Source: Wielerella bovis
Lineage (GTDB): Bacteria > Pseudomonadota > Gammaproteobacteria > Burkholderiales > Neisseriaceae
Direction: 5' to 3'
Assembly (NCBI RefSeq): GCF_022354465.1
Contig: NZ_CP092361.1
Span: 62,001-126,000, forward strand
Length of the DNA stretch: 64,000 nucleotides
The notes under the pieces are model-generated. The model did not search any database. It had not been told where the DNA came from and saw nothing but the letters and a program-made list of their open reading frames with translations. Positions 18,957 through 27,272 of the stretch are shown here, one piece after another (position 1 is the stretch's first letter; the number at the start of each line of letters is the position of its first letter). The translations under genes were made by a program, and so were the position numbers.

Positions 18957-19603
18957 TACGCACCTGCTTTCTTCACGCTGTGGCGAACCACCACATTGCT
19001 GTTTGCCGCACCGGGAACTGCGCCTTTAACCAGCAACAAATTGCGTTCCACATCCACGCGGATGATTTCCAAATGTTGCACGGTAGATTGGGTGTTACCG
19101 TATTGACCTGCCATGCGTTTACCAGGGAACACGCGACCAGGGTCTTGTGCCATACCGATAGAACCAGGAACGCGGTGCGAACGGGAGTTACCGTGAGAAG
19201 TGCGTTGTGCGCCGAAATTGTGGCGTTTGATTGTGCCAGAGAAGCCTTTACCTTTAGACGTGCCAGTTACATCAACCAACTGACCCGCTTGGAACAATTC
19301 CACGGTAATCACATCGCCAGCTTTCAATTCAGCCGCTTTTTCTTCAGAAACCACAAACTCGTGCAAACCACGACCAGCTTCTACGCCAGCTTTGGCGAAA
19401 TGACCTGCTTCGGGTTTATTCACACGATTTGCTTTTTTCTGACCAAAGGTAACTTGTACGGCTGTGTAGCCATCAGTTTCTTTGGTTTTTACTTGGGTAA
19501 CGCGATTGGCGGTTAACTCTAACACAGTTACAGGAATAGAAACACCCTGCTCTGTGAATACGCGAGTCATGCCAATTTTGCGTCCAACCAGACCTAAAGC
19601 CAT
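18956..19603 (-). CDS. rplC: 50S ribosomal protein L3
   Basis: L3 (215 residues) is an early assembly protein near the peptidyl-transferase centre. [36 protein letters not shown] and [20 protein letters not shown] are diagnostic. It is the first gene of its transcript here. The usual upstream gene rpsJ is missing from the window. The ATG follows AAGGAAAAAATC. Confidence 0.98.
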   Translation of the reverse strand: MALGLVGRKIGMTRVFTEQGVSIPVTVLELTANRVTQVKTKETDGYTAVQVTFGQKKANRVNKPEAGHFAKAGVEAGRGLHEFVVSEEKAAELKAGDVITVELFQAGQLVDVTGTSKGKGFSGTIKRHNFGAQRTSHGNSRSHRVPGSIGMAQDPGRVFPGKRMAGQYGNTQSTVQHLEIIRVDVERNLLLVKGAVPGAANSNVVVRHSVKKAGA

Positions 19604-19627
19604 GATTTTTTCCTTGTTAATTTAAGG

Positions 19628-19649
19628 GATTGCCTACGATTGGGCAATC
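19628..19649 (-). other. Second hairpin of the rplC leader
   Basis: GATTGCC and GGCAATC arms around an eight-base loop, 25 bases before the rplC start. It is close to the ribosome-binding site and could influence translation. No T-run follows. Confidence 0.5.
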
Positions 19650-19667
19650 TTTCGGACATAAAAATAA

Positions 19668-19687
19668 ACTTGGTATTGCTACCAAGT
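19668..19687 (-). promoter_or_regulatory. Hairpin at the 5' end of the rplC message
   Basis: A perfect 8-base stem (ACTTGGTA/TACCAAGT) closes a GCAA tetraloop and is followed by TTTATTTTT on the minus strand. It begins at the predicted transcription start, so a stabilising 5' cap-like hairpin is more likely than a terminator. Confidence 0.6.
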
Positions 19688-19692
19688 CTGCT

Positions 19693-19722
19693 ACTATAAC
19701 ATGCTTTCCAGCTGAAAGACAA
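19693..19722 (-). promoter_or_regulatory. Promoter of the rplC (S10) block
   Basis: TTGTCT and TATAGT on the minus strand are 18 bases apart. The predicted start is near 19686, which leaves a leader of about 83 bases with two hairpins. Confidence 0.7.
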
Positions 19723-19860
19723 GAAAAACTTTTTATTTCAAATGGAAATGAGGATTTTCTAGTCTTCAGGCAGCCTGAAAAGATTTCGTTCACAATGAAT
19801 AAAATTTGCTCAAGCTAGCATCATCACAAAACTTAACTTTTAGATATTTTTAATTTTAAA

Positions 19861-19885
19861 AAGGGCGGAGATAAAACCCGCCCTT
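19861..19885 (-). terminator. Terminator of the beta-barrel gene
   Basis: AAGGGCGGG and its complement form a GC-rich stem with a short loop, followed on the minus strand by TTTTTAAAATT, 21 bases after the stop codon of the outer-membrane protein. A textbook intrinsic terminator. Confidence 0.85.
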
Positions 19886-19905
19886 ACATCAGTTTAAAAA
19901 ATGAA

Positions 19906-20478
19906 TTATTTAAAGCGATACGCTATACCTACATTGAATGCGTTACCCGACAATTTATCATCACCTTTTTTTAAACGGCTGCGAACATATTCCGCACCCA
20001 TCTCGATACTATCGGTTATGGCATATTTCGCACCCACACCCACACCAAACCCACTATAGCGTTTTGAAAAGCCTTTTCCGGATTCAGTGTCCAAAAACGC
20101 CAATTTACTGTTTTGGTATTCTGCTTTCACATAAGGCATCAAATCGGATGTTACACGATAGCCTTGTGCATAACCAATGCTGTAACGGTCTTTTTGTTTA
20201 ACATTGCCTGAAAAGTCTTCGTTCTCTTTCAAAATGGTAGCTGAGTTCAACTTGGAACGCAATTCCACAACACCAACAAAATTATTGCCATAATCAAAGC
20301 CTACATCGCTTTTCAAAACCACGCTACCTGAATTTTTGCTGCTCAAACCACCTACTTTATCTTTGTATTTGGTGGTTTCAATATCCAAACCCACACTTGT
20401 ACCTGTAAATTTGCCAGCAGCCATTGCACCTGTAGACAAAGTTGCAGCCAAAATCGCCAAGATTAATTTCTTTTTCAT
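19906..20478 (-). CDS. Outer-membrane beta-barrel protein
   Basis: A 190-residue protein with a clear signal peptide (MKKKLILAILAATLSTGAMA, cut after AMA). Alternating short hydrophobic and polar strands follow, about eight in number, ending in NVGIAYRFK. The size and pattern fit an eight-stranded OmpA/OmpW/opacity-like barrel. The last residue is Lys instead of the usual Phe, with Phe next to last. A promoter lies at 20527-20556 and a strong terminator follows. The role (adhesin, porin or structural) cannot be read from sequence. Confidence 0.8.
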   Translation of the reverse strand: MKKKLILAILAATLSTGAMAAGKFTGTSVGLDIETTKYKDKVGGLSSKNSGSVVLKSDVGFDYGNNFVGVVELRSKLNSATILKENEDFSGNVKQKDRYSIGYAQGYRVTSDLMPYVKAEYQNSKLAFLDTESGKGFSKRYSGFGVGVGAKYAITDSIEMGAEYVRSRLKKGDDKLSGNAFNVGIAYRFK

Positions 20479-20526
20479 ATAGAACTTTCCTTAAATGCAA
20501 GTAAAAAAGCAAGTGAATTTAAACGC

Positions 20527-20556
20527 ATTATAATAGATTTACTTTATAACTGGAAA
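20527..20556 (-). promoter_or_regulatory. Promoter of the beta-barrel gene
   Basis: TTTCCA and TATAAT on the minus strand, spacing 18. The -10 is perfect and lies about 50 bases before the start codon. The -35 is only moderate. Confidence 0.5.
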
Positions 20557-20588
20557 GTCCAAAATCTGGTAATTTAGCTTAATTTATT

Positions 20589-20741
20589 TTACTTAACTTT
20601 AATGTCGTATTTTTTAACAAACCCACATTTACAGGTTGGTGCCATCAGTTGAATATTTGCATCCGATAAATCTTGTGAACTCATCGGAAAATGACCAGAT
20701 ACAACTATCTGATCTAGCCATATTTTCAGGCTGCCTATTCT
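20589..20741 (-). pseudogene. Remnant of a gene with a CKCGF motif
   Basis: A minus-strand frame runs from a DUS (read as GSLK) through WLDQIVVSGHFP and QLMAPTCKCGFVKKYDIKVK to a stop. It looks coding but has no plausible start and is cut off next to a degenerate Correia-like repeat at 20745. It may be the end of a gene broken by that repeat. The family is not recognised. Confidence 0.35.
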
Positions 20742-20744
20742 TTA

Positions 20745-20806
20745 AGTAGTGGTTTAAAATAAAGTGTACCATGATGTACATGGCAGTCGCTGCCACTCTA
20801 TTTTAA
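20745..20806. repeat. Degenerate Correia-like element
   Basis: GTGGTTTAAAATAAAGTG and CACTCTATTTTAATTTTA face each other around GTACCATGATGTACATGGCAG. Short and diverged. It lies in the 630-bp stretch between the beta-barrel gene and ubiM, which otherwise holds DUS copies at 20724, 20951 and 20997 and the remnant at 20589. Confidence 0.5.
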
Positions 20807-21109
20807 TTTTAGCCAGTTATAACTCCATATTTGGAAAATTCTCATCATAATTAGTTAATTTTTAGTTAGTTTAATGCATTGTTGTACGCCAAGACATTAT
20901 CAACTCGCGTAAACCTTTTTACACATCATCAAAGATTGAGTTAATTTTATTTTCAGGCTGCCTGAAAGTGCTAAAAATAGTAAGTTTTACATTATTTTCA
21001 GGCTGCTTTGGGTGTACAATAAGCGCGTTTTTATCTTTACATATTAATTATGTCGTGTACGCATAGGGTATGCCTGAAAAATGGTACACAAAATAAAAAA
21101 GGAAATAAT

Positions 21110-22288
21110 ATGGATACGGATATTGTTGTAGTAGGCGGAGGTCCTGCTGGTTTGGCATTTGCGCGACAATTTAAAAACACAGGTGTGCGTGTAACTGTGG
21201 TAGAAAAATCGCCCGAAGACAGCCTGAAAAATCCTGCTTACGATGGACGTGAAATCGCTTTAACGCATCGTTCACGCGAAATCATGCAACATTTGGGTAT
21301 GTGGCAACGCGTTCCTGAAAACGAAATTTATCGTTTGCGCGATGCCAAAGTATTCAATGGTACTTCGGATTACACGCTGCATTTTCCCGAGCCAACCCAA
21401 GCACGCGGTGGCAAAACCGACCGTTTGGGCAATTTGATTTCCAATCACAATATTCGCCGCGCCGCGTATGAAGAAGTGAAAACGTGCGACAATGTGCAAT
21501 TATTGTGCGGCGTGGGCGTGAAAAGCGTGGAAAGCAACGAAAATCGCGCTTTGGTTACGCTGGAAAATGGCGACACCGTTAGCGCAAATTTGTTGATTGC
21601 GGCGGATAGTCGTTTTTCCAATACGCGCCGTCAATTAGGCATCGCGGCGGATATGCATGATTTTGGTCGCACCGTCATCGTGTTCCGCACCCAACACACG
21701 ATTTCCAATCAACACACCGCCAGCGAATGTTTCTTTTATGGACGCACACTCGCGCTGTTGCCATTGGAAGAGCATTTGACCAACTGCGTGATTACCATCA
21801 CCAATACCAAAGCGCATGAATTATTGGATTTATCGCCCGAAGAATTGGCAAAAGAAGCGCAAAAAATGTTGGGCGGACGTTTGGGCGAAATGGAAATTGC
21901 GGGTACGGTACACAGTTATCCATTGGTCGGTGTACACGCGGAAAAATTTTATGGTACACGTTGCGCGTTGATTGGCGATGCGGCGGTCGGTATGCACCCA
22001 GTTACCGCGCACGGTTACAATTTGGGCTTGGAAAGCACGGATATTTTGTCCAAACTGATTATTCAGGCTGCCCAAAAAGGCAAAGATATTGGCAATCCAG
22101 ATTTACTGGAAATGTACAATGTTAAACACCAACTGCACACGCGTCCCTTGTATCACGGTACCAATGCGATGGTTACTTTCTTTACCACCGACACCGCACC
22201 TGTGAAATTGCTGCGTGGCGCGGTTTTGCGTATCAGTAATAATTTACCGCCGTTGAAAAAATTGATTAGTAAACAATTAACAGGTTAA
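21110..22288 (+). CDS. ubiM: FAD-dependent ubiquinone hydroxylase UbiM
   Basis: A 392-residue flavin monooxygenase of the UbiH/Coq6 family. It is close to UbiM of Neisseria, which hydroxylates the ubiquinone ring at more than one position. The Rossmann motif VVVGGGPAGLAFA is at about 7-19, the GREIAL segment at about 47, and GDAAVGMHPVTAHGYNLGLE binds FAD near 285-304. The ATG at 21110 follows AAAAAAGGAAATAAT. The longer frame from 21050 has no binding site. Confidence 0.88.
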   Translation: MDTDIVVVGGGPAGLAFARQFKNTGVRVTVVEKSPEDSLKNPAYDGREIALTHRSREIMQHLGMWQRVPENEIYRLRDAKVFNGTSDYTLHFPEPTQARGGKTDRLGNLISNHNIRRAAYEEVKTCDNVQLLCGVGVKSVESNENRALVTLENGDTVSANLLIAADSRFSNTRRQLGIAADMHDFGRTVIVFRTQHTISNQHTASECFFYGRTLALLPLEEHLTNCVITITNTKAHELLDLSPEELAKEAQKMLGGRLGEMEIAGTVHSYPLVGVHAEKFYGTRCALIGDAAVGMHPVTAHGYNLGLESTDILSKLIIQAAQKGKDIGNPDLLEMYNVKHQLHTRPLYHGTNAMVTFFTTDTAPVKLLRGAVLRISNNLPPLKKLISKQLTG

Positions 22289-22305
22289 TTCTGTTTTATG
22301 ATAAA

Positions 22306-22339
22306 AAGGCAGCCTGAAAAATATTTTTCAGGCTGCCTT
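22306..22339 (+). terminator. DUS-pair terminator after ubiM
   Basis: AAGGCAGCCTGAAAAA and its complement form a 16-base stem with almost no loop, right after ubiM. Confidence 0.65.
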
Positions 22340-22387
22340 ATTGTATCATCCACCCATTTTAAACACATTATCCAAAAGGTTATCCCC

Positions 22388-23029
22388 ATGTTATCCACAA
22401 TACTCAAAGGATTTGCCGTATCAGGCGGACTGATTATGGCAATTGGCGCACAAAACGCCTTTGTCCTGAAACAAGGCTTGTTACGCCAACACACTTTTTG
22501 GGTAGCATCTATTTGTTTTGTTTGTGATTTTGTTTTTATTAGTGCAGGCGTAATGGGTGTGGGTGGCGCATTAAGCAAAAGTCCACTTTTGTCCGCCTTA
22601 TTATCGCTGGCAGGCGGCATATTTCTGTTTTGGTACGGTTTCAATTCGCTGCGTTCCGCTTTATCCACAGAACAACACAGTTTGGTTGCACAAACAGAAA
22701 ACAGCAATCAAGGCAGCCTGAAAACCACAATTTTGGGTGTACTAGCGGTAACATTGCTCAATCCGCACGTTTATGTGGATACCTTAATGCTGATTGGCGG
22801 CATCGCAGCAACCTTGTCCGATTCTGATAAAATATGGTTTTTGCTGGGTGCATTGTCCGCCTCATTTATTTGGTTTTTTGGATTAAGCTACGGCGCACGT
22901 TTATTACGTCCCATTTTCGCCAATCCACGCGCATGGAAAATATTAGAAACGCTCATCGGCATCGGTATGTGGTGGCTCGCATCGGGCTTGTTTCATTATT
23001 TTTATCGCTGGCTGACGACATCGCTTTAA
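22388..23029 (+). CDS. LysE/ArgO-type amino acid exporter
   Basis: A 213-residue inner-membrane protein with about six membrane segments. AIGAQNAFVLKQGLLRQH near the start and TLLNPHVYVDTLMLIG in the middle are signatures of the LysE/ArgO exporters of basic amino acids. A DUS is read in frame as QGSLKT between segments three and four. The ATG at 22388 follows a region without a strong binding site. The substrate (Lys or Arg) is inferred from family. Confidence 0.88.
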   Translation: MLSTILKGFAVSGGLIMAIGAQNAFVLKQGLLRQHTFWVASICFVCDFVFISAGVMGVGGALSKSPLLSALLSLAGGIFLFWYGFNSLRSALSTEQHSLVAQTENSNQGSLKTTILGVLAVTLLNPHVYVDTLMLIGGIAATLSDSDKIWFLLGALSASFIWFFGLSYGARLLRPIFANPRAWKILETLIGIGMWWLASGLFHYFYRWLTTSL

Positions 23030-23107
23030 TCCATCCGAAATCCTATTTTTCAGGCTGCCTATTTCAGCCGCAACCCATTTGTTATTTAATAAACCATAGA
23101 AATCCAT

Positions 23108-23548
23108 ATGACTCCAACCGAATTACAATCTTTTTTACACACCTACATTCCAGCCACCGCCGCTTTGGGCATTACTGTACAAGAATGCCATCACGACAAA
23201 GTATCGCTTGCCATGCCGCACGCTGGCAATCAAAATCACAAAAACACCGTATTTGGCGGCAGCATCGCGCTGGCAGCCACCACTTGTGGCTGGGCGTTAA
23301 CTTATCTCAATTTCCCCGAAGCCAACGGCAATATTGTTATCCAACAAGGGCAAACCCGTTATCTCCGCCCTGCAACAGGCAATTTAATTTTGACGGTACG
23401 CAGCGTATCAGATACCGATTGGCTGATTGCACACGATGAATGGCAACGGCGCGGTAAAGGAAAAATTTTATTAGAAACAGAAATTTATTCAAATAATCAA
23501 CTGGTTGCAGTATTTGCTGGAAGATATGTTGTATTAAATAAAGATTAA
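23108..23548 (+). CDS. YiiD-C-like hotdog-fold thioesterase
   Basis: A 146-residue protein that resembles the YiiD C-terminal thioesterase domain. The helix-start NHKNTVFGGSIALAATTCGW at about 47-66 and the beta strands IVIQQGQTRYLRPATG and LLETEIYSNNQLVAVFAGRY fit a hotdog fold. The substrate is unknown. It follows the exporter gene by about 80 bases, with a DUS between, and ends just before a DUS-pair terminator. Confidence 0.72.
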   Translation: MTPTELQSFLHTYIPATAALGITVQECHHDKVSLAMPHAGNQNHKNTVFGGSIALAATTCGWALTYLNFPEANGNIVIQQGQTRYLRPATGNLILTVRSVSDTDWLIAHDEWQRRGKGKILLETEIYSNNQLVAVFAGRYVVLNKD

Positions 23549-23566
23549 GGCAGCCTGAAAACCGAA

Positions 23567-23602
23567 AAGCAGCCTGAAAAACACGCGTTTTTCAGGCTGC
23601 TT
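23567..23602 (+). terminator. DUS-pair terminator after the thioesterase gene
   Basis: AAGCAGCCTGAAAAAC and its complement around a four-base loop, followed by ATTATTTTTT on the plus strand. Confidence 0.8.
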
Positions 23603-23611
23603 ATTATTTTT

Positions 23612-23685
23612 TGGAGCGGGCGACGGGAATCGAACCCGCGTCAGGAGCTTGGGAAGCTACTGTCTTACCATTAGACGACGCCCGC
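23612..23685 (-). tRNA. tRNA-Gly (CCC)
   Basis: The acceptor stem GCGGGCG/CGCCCGC, D arm (GTCT/AGAC), T arm (TTCGATT loop) and encoded CCA are present. The anticodon loop is TTCCCAA, so the anticodon is CCC and it reads GGG. The anticodon stem contains one T-C mismatch at positions 28-42. It lies alone between the thioesterase gene and uvrC. Confidence 0.93.
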
Positions 23686-23739
23686 AATGTGGCGCATTAT
23701 ACAGGTTTTTTTATGGATTCAGGCAGCCTGAAAACGCAT

Positions 23740-25584
23740 TCACCCATGAAAATAATCATAAATCTTCTGTGCCAACGCCAAACTAATCCCATCTACGCTC
23801 GCCAAATCCTCCACACTCGCCGCCTGCACGCCACGCAAACCACCAAATCTCATCAATAAAGCCGCCTTGCGTTTCGCCCCCACCCCAGCAATATCGTTTA
23901 ATGAAGACGTAATCCGCGCCTTATCCCGTTTCGCACGCATGCCCGTAATCGCAAAACGATGGCTTTCATCGCGCACCGTTTGCAATAAATGTAAGGCTGG
24001 TGAATTTTCAGGCAGCCTGAAACGCTGATTTTGAAACGGTAAAATCAATTCTTCCAAACCCGCTTTGCGTTCCACCCCTTTGGCAATGCCAATAATCGGA
24101 ATCGTCAGTCCCAATTCTGCCCACACCGCCACCGCCATATTCACCTGCCCCATGCCGCCGTCAATCAATACCGCGTCTGGGAAACGCACCGCTTCGCCGC
24201 GCGCCGCCGTTTCCACCAATTTACCGTAACGCCGCGTCAAAACTTCGCGCATGGCAGCATAATCATCGCCTGCTTTTGCCGTTTTAATGTTATAGCGGCG
24301 ATACTGGCGCGGCTGCATGGCAAAATCATCGTACACCACACAGCTCGCCATCGTTGCTTCCCCCTGCATGTGGCTGATGTCAAAACATTCCAAACGGCGC
24401 AATTCATTTTCAGGCAGCCCCATCAGTTCCGCCAACGCCACCACGCGCACGTGTTGATTCACATTTTGTAATTGGTGTTGTGTCAAAGCATTTGCCGCAT
24501 TTTTCGCCGCCATATTCAGCCAAACTTTACGCTCACCACGTTCCCCAGCCGAAAACACCATTTGCCGCCCATGTTCCTGATTCAAAGCATTTTGTAAATT
24601 TTCAGGCAGCCTGAAATTCGCAATCAACACATCGGGTTTTTGTTTACCCAAATAATGCTGTGCGACAAAGGCTTCTGCATAATCCTGACCATTTGGATTC
24701 GGGTCGTGGCGCGTGTCGGGAAAAAAACTGCGGTCGCCCACGTGCCGCCCACCGCGTATGCTCACCCAATGCAAACACACATCGCCGCCGCCCACCGCCA
24801 ACGCCACCACATCAATATCCCCTTGATGATTCAAATTATTACTGTCCACAAATTGTTTAGACTGAATCACGCCCAAAGCCTGAATCTGGTCGCGCAATTT
24901 CGCCGCCAATTCAAAATCCAATTCATCGGCAGCCTGAAACATCTGCGTTTCCAAATCTTTCAACAAATCCGCCGTTTTCCCATTTAAAAACGCCGCCGCG
25001 TGGCGAACTTGCGCTGCATAATCATCAGTCGTAATTGCCCCCACGCACGGCGCAGAACAGCGTTTGATTTGGTGTAACAAACACGCGCGGTCTCGGTGGG
25101 CAAATACGCTGTCTTCACACGTTCTTAATTGAAAAACCTTTTGCAAAATTTCAATGCTGTCGCGCACCGCGTAACCATTGGGATATGGACCAAAATACTG
25201 ATGCGGTTTTTTCGGCGTGCCACGAAAATACGCCAATTTTGGAAATTCGTGTCCGCTCAACATCAAATAGGGATACGATTTATCATCACGAAACAAAATA
25301 TTGTATTTGGGCGACAAAGATTTAATCAGATTATTTTCCAAAATCAAGGCTTCCGCTTCCGAGCGCGTGAGCGTGATTTCTACTCGCGCCACTTGTTTTA
25401 ACATCAACTGAATGCGCGGCGAATGGTCGTTTTTTTGGAAATAGCTGGACACGCGCCGTTTCAAATTCACCGCCTTGCCCACATACAAAACCGTGTCATC
25501 GGCGGCAATCATGCGGTACACGCCTGAAGAGTGGGGCAAGGATTTGAGGAAAACTTCTAGGTCAAATGGTGGTTTGGTGGACAT
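23740..25584 (-). CDS. uvrC: Excinuclease ABC subunit C
   Basis: UvrC (614 residues) makes both incisions in nucleotide excision repair with UvrA and UvrB. The GIY-YIG nuclease domain is at about 14-95 (SGVYRMIAADDTVLYVGKA), the UvrB-binding motif near 200-235, the RNase H-like domain in the second half (ECFDISHMQGEATMASCVVY, LIDGGMGQVNMA), and helix-hairpin-helix repeats at the end. The ATG at 25584 sits directly after a DUS, which takes the place of a binding site. Three DUS are read in frame as RLPEN or LPEN. Confidence 0.95.
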   Translation of the reverse strand: MSTKPPFDLEVFLKSLPHSSGVYRMIAADDTVLYVGKAVNLKRRVSSYFQKNDHSPRIQLMLKQVARVEITLTRSEAEALILENNLIKSLSPKYNILFRDDKSYPYLMLSGHEFPKLAYFRGTPKKPHQYFGPYPNGYAVRDSIEILQKVFQLRTCEDSVFAHRDRACLLHQIKRCSAPCVGAITTDDYAAQVRHAAAFLNGKTADLLKDLETQMFQAADELDFELAAKLRDQIQALGVIQSKQFVDSNNLNHQGDIDVVALAVGGGDVCLHWVSIRGGRHVGDRSFFPDTRHDPNPNGQDYAEAFVAQHYLGKQKPDVLIANFRLPENLQNALNQEHGRQMVFSAGERGERKVWLNMAAKNAANALTQHQLQNVNQHVRVVALAELMGLPENELRRLECFDISHMQGEATMASCVVYDDFAMQPRQYRRYNIKTAKAGDDYAAMREVLTRRYGKLVETAARGEAVRFPDAVLIDGGMGQVNMAVAVWAELGLTIPIIGIAKGVERKAGLEELILPFQNQRFRLPENSPALHLLQTVRDESHRFAITGMRAKRDKARITSSLNDIAGVGAKRKAALLMRFGGLRGVQAASVEDLASVDGISLALAQKIYDYFHG

Positions 25585-25650
25585 GGTTTCAGGCTGCCTG
25601 AAAAACAATAAAGCAAAATCATAACAAAAAGGCAGCCTGAAAACAAAAGT

Positions 25651-25678
25651 TTGGTTTTTATGGCGCATATGCTATGAT
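25651..25678 (+). promoter_or_regulatory. Promoter of the small lipoprotein pair
   Basis: TTGGTT and TATGAT on the plus strand, spacing 16, about 65 bases before the first lipoprotein start. AACAGGAGTC provides the binding site. Confidence 0.6.
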
Positions 25679-25745
25679 TCATGCGTGGAAGGCAGCAACA
25701 AGGCAGCCTGAAACATTTTTATCATGACTAAACAGGAGTCTATTT

Positions 25746-25865
25746 ATGTTGTCCAAATGTTTTAAAATTGTTGCCGTATGTGCATTGACTGCTGCGTTAG
25801 GTGGTTGTTACATCGTTCAACCCGCCCCTGGTACAGCGGTAACCATTCAAAATCCTGCCAACTGA
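25746..25865 (+). CDS. Small lipoprotein, 39 residues
   Basis: A 39-residue frame starts with a good AGGAG at ideal spacing. MLSKCFKIVAVCALTAALGG is a signal sequence ending in the lipobox LGGC (Cys at residue 21), followed by YIVQPAPGTAVTIQNPAN. The mature peptide would be 19 residues anchored to a membrane by lipid. Its CYIV start resembles the CYVV start of the next lipoprotein. The stop is 18 bases before that gene's start, so the two are probably co-transcribed. It could be a truncated duplicate or an entericidin-like small lipoprotein. The function is unknown. Confidence 0.75.
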   Translation: MLSKCFKIVAVCALTAALGGCYIVQPAPGTAVTIQNPAN

Positions 25866-25883
25866 TAAATGAAAGGTTATATG

Positions 25884-26318
25884 ATGAAAAACAGTATCAA
25901 AATATTGGGTGCGCTGCTGATTGGTAGCGCATTGAGCGCGTGTTACGTTGTTCCTGCTGGCAATGCGCGTGTTGTCGCTTCGGCAAATGGCACACCAGTC
26001 GCTACAAACAGCGTAAGCAGCCATACTTTGAATGCACGTTTGTATCCCAGTAATGCCGAAGCGCAACGTTTTGGCGGCGTGCATGGAACCGTTACCGTTG
26101 ACCAAGCAGGTCATGGTCGCTTGAATGCCGTGATTGGCGGCGAAAGTTTTTCGGGCGATGCGACTCGTGATTTAAATTCACGGCGCGGCACAGGCAACGC
26201 CAGCGCACCAAGCGGTCGTTACATTTCCTGTGATTACACCATGCACTCGGCAACTTTGGGCAAAGGCGAATGCAAAATGTCCACAGGTGCGATATTTGAA
26301 ATGCACATCAGCAAATAA
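25884..26318 (+). CDS. Lipoprotein of unknown function
   Basis: A 144-residue lipoprotein. MKNSIKILGALLIGSALSAC is a signal peptide with lipobox LSAC (Cys 20). The start at 25884 is chosen because AAAGG lies seven bases before it, although ATGs at 25869 and 25881 are also in frame. The mature part ends in a Cys-containing block (SGRYISCDYTMHSATLGKGE, then CKMSTGAIFEMHISK), where the two Cys may form a disulphide. I do not recognise a characterised family. It follows the 39-residue lipoprotein. Confidence 0.82.
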   Translation: MKNSIKILGALLIGSALSACYVVPAGNARVVASANGTPVATNSVSSHTLNARLYPSNAEAQRFGGVHGTVTVDQAGHGRLNAVIGGESFSGDATRDLNSRRGTGNASAPSGRYISCDYTMHSATLGKGECKMSTGAIFEMHISK

Positions 26319-26323
26319 ATCCC

Positions 26324-26362
26324 AAAAAGGCAGCCTGAAAACATTTTTCAGGCTGCCTTTTT
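26324..26362. terminator. DUS-pair terminator between convergent genes
   Basis: AAAAAGGCAGCCTGAAAA and its complement form an 18-base stem with a three-base loop and T-rich flanks on both strands. It separates the lipoprotein gene from rnhB. Confidence 0.85.
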
Positions 26363-26375
26363 GTTTATGCAAACA

Positions 26376-26978
26376 TTATTCAAACAATTTCCCCTGCGCC
26401 AACATCATTTTAACTGGCGCAAAATCCACCCGATGTTCAGGCAATGCGCCAAATTGCTGCAATGCCGCCAAATGTGCTGCCGTGCCATAACCTTTGTGTT
26501 GAGCAAAACCATATTGCGGATAACGCTCGTGCAACGCGTACATTTCTGCATCACGCGCCGTTTTCGCCAAAATAGATGCCGCAGAAATCAGCGCGATTTT
26601 GGCATCGCCTTTGACCACCGCTTCGGTTGGCATAGTCAAATCTTTGGGAACACGATTGCCGTCAATCCACACTTTTTCAGGCTGCATTGCCAAACCTTGC
26701 ACAGCACGAGTCATTGCCAACATGGTTGCGTGTAAAATATTGTATTGCAAGATTTCTTGTGGATTGGCAGATGCCACACACCACGCCACAGCCTGTTCTT
26801 TGATTTGCGCTGCCAACAAATCACGTTTTTTTTCGCTCAATTTTTTGGAATCGGTTAAACCTGTCAGTGCATAATGTTCAGGCAGCATCACAGCGGCGGC
26901 AAACACGCTGCCAACCAAACAACCGCGTCCTGCTTCGTCCACACCTGCGTGGCTGGGTAAAATCAAATAGTTATTCAT
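26376..26978 (-). CDS. rnhB: Ribonuclease HII
   Basis: RNase HII (200 residues) removes RNA primers and single ribonucleotides from RNA-DNA hybrids. The catalytic residues are in GVDEAGRG (Asp and Glu, about 12-19), VWIDGN (Asp) and AARDAEM-like KTARDAEM (Asp). The ATG at 26978 lies inside the end of yacG (overlap ATGAATAA), which indicates coupled translation. A longer frame from 27059 is the yacG region in another frame. Confidence 0.95.
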   Translation of the reverse strand: MNNYLILPSHAGVDEAGRGCLVGSVFAAAVMLPEHYALTGLTDSKKLSEKKRDLLAAQIKEQAVAWCVASANPQEILQYNILHATMLAMTRAVQGLAMQPEKVWIDGNRVPKDLTMPTEAVVKGDAKIALISAASILAKTARDAEMYALHERYPQYGFAQHKGYGTAAHLAALQQFGALPEHRVDFAPVKMMLAQGKLFE

Positions 26979-27156
26979 GATGCAGCGCGTCCCATTCTTC
27001 TGGCGTGTCGGGCAGCGTGGGAATGGCGCGTTTTTCTTCCACCCATTCGCCCAAATCAATTAATTTGCATCGCTCGCTGCAAAAAGGGCGATAGCGGTTT
27101 TCAGGCTGCCATAATACAGATGTTTGGCAGGTGGGACATTTGACGGTATTTATCAT
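26971..27156 (-). CDS. yacG: DNA gyrase inhibitor YacG
   Basis: A 61-residue zinc protein. The ligands CPTC (7, 10) and CSERC (26, 30) match the YacG pattern CxxC-x15-CxxxC. In E. coli it binds GyrB and inhibits gyrase. The Leu-Gly-Glu-Trp segment after the zinc site is typical. It overlaps rnhB by eight bases. Confidence 0.92.
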   Translation of the reverse strand: MINTVKCPTCQTSVLWQPENRYRPFCSERCKLIDLGEWVEEKRAIPTLPDTPEEWDALHHE

Positions 27157-27173
27157 TTTTTGTTTCCAAATAA

Positions 27174-27234
27174 GTTTTCAGGCTGCCTATTTTGATATTT
27201 TAATATACGATAAACAATCAAAAGGCAGCCTGAA
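27174..27234. other. Long DUS-pair hairpin upstream of yacG
   Basis: TTTTCAGGCTGCCT and AGGCAGCCTGAAA face each other, and the stem is extended by TTTTGAT/ATCAAAA inside. The loop is AT-rich. It could end transcripts from the transporter gene before yacG. Confidence 0.45.
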
Positions 27235-27272
27235 ACCAAGAATTTGTATTCATAAAATTGATGGCTTGATTT

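Noticed and set aside
19668..19687. rplC leader hairpin as an intrinsic terminator
   Set aside because: Although a T-rich run follows, the hairpin begins at the predicted transcription start, too early for termination to be useful. A stabilising 5' hairpin fits better.
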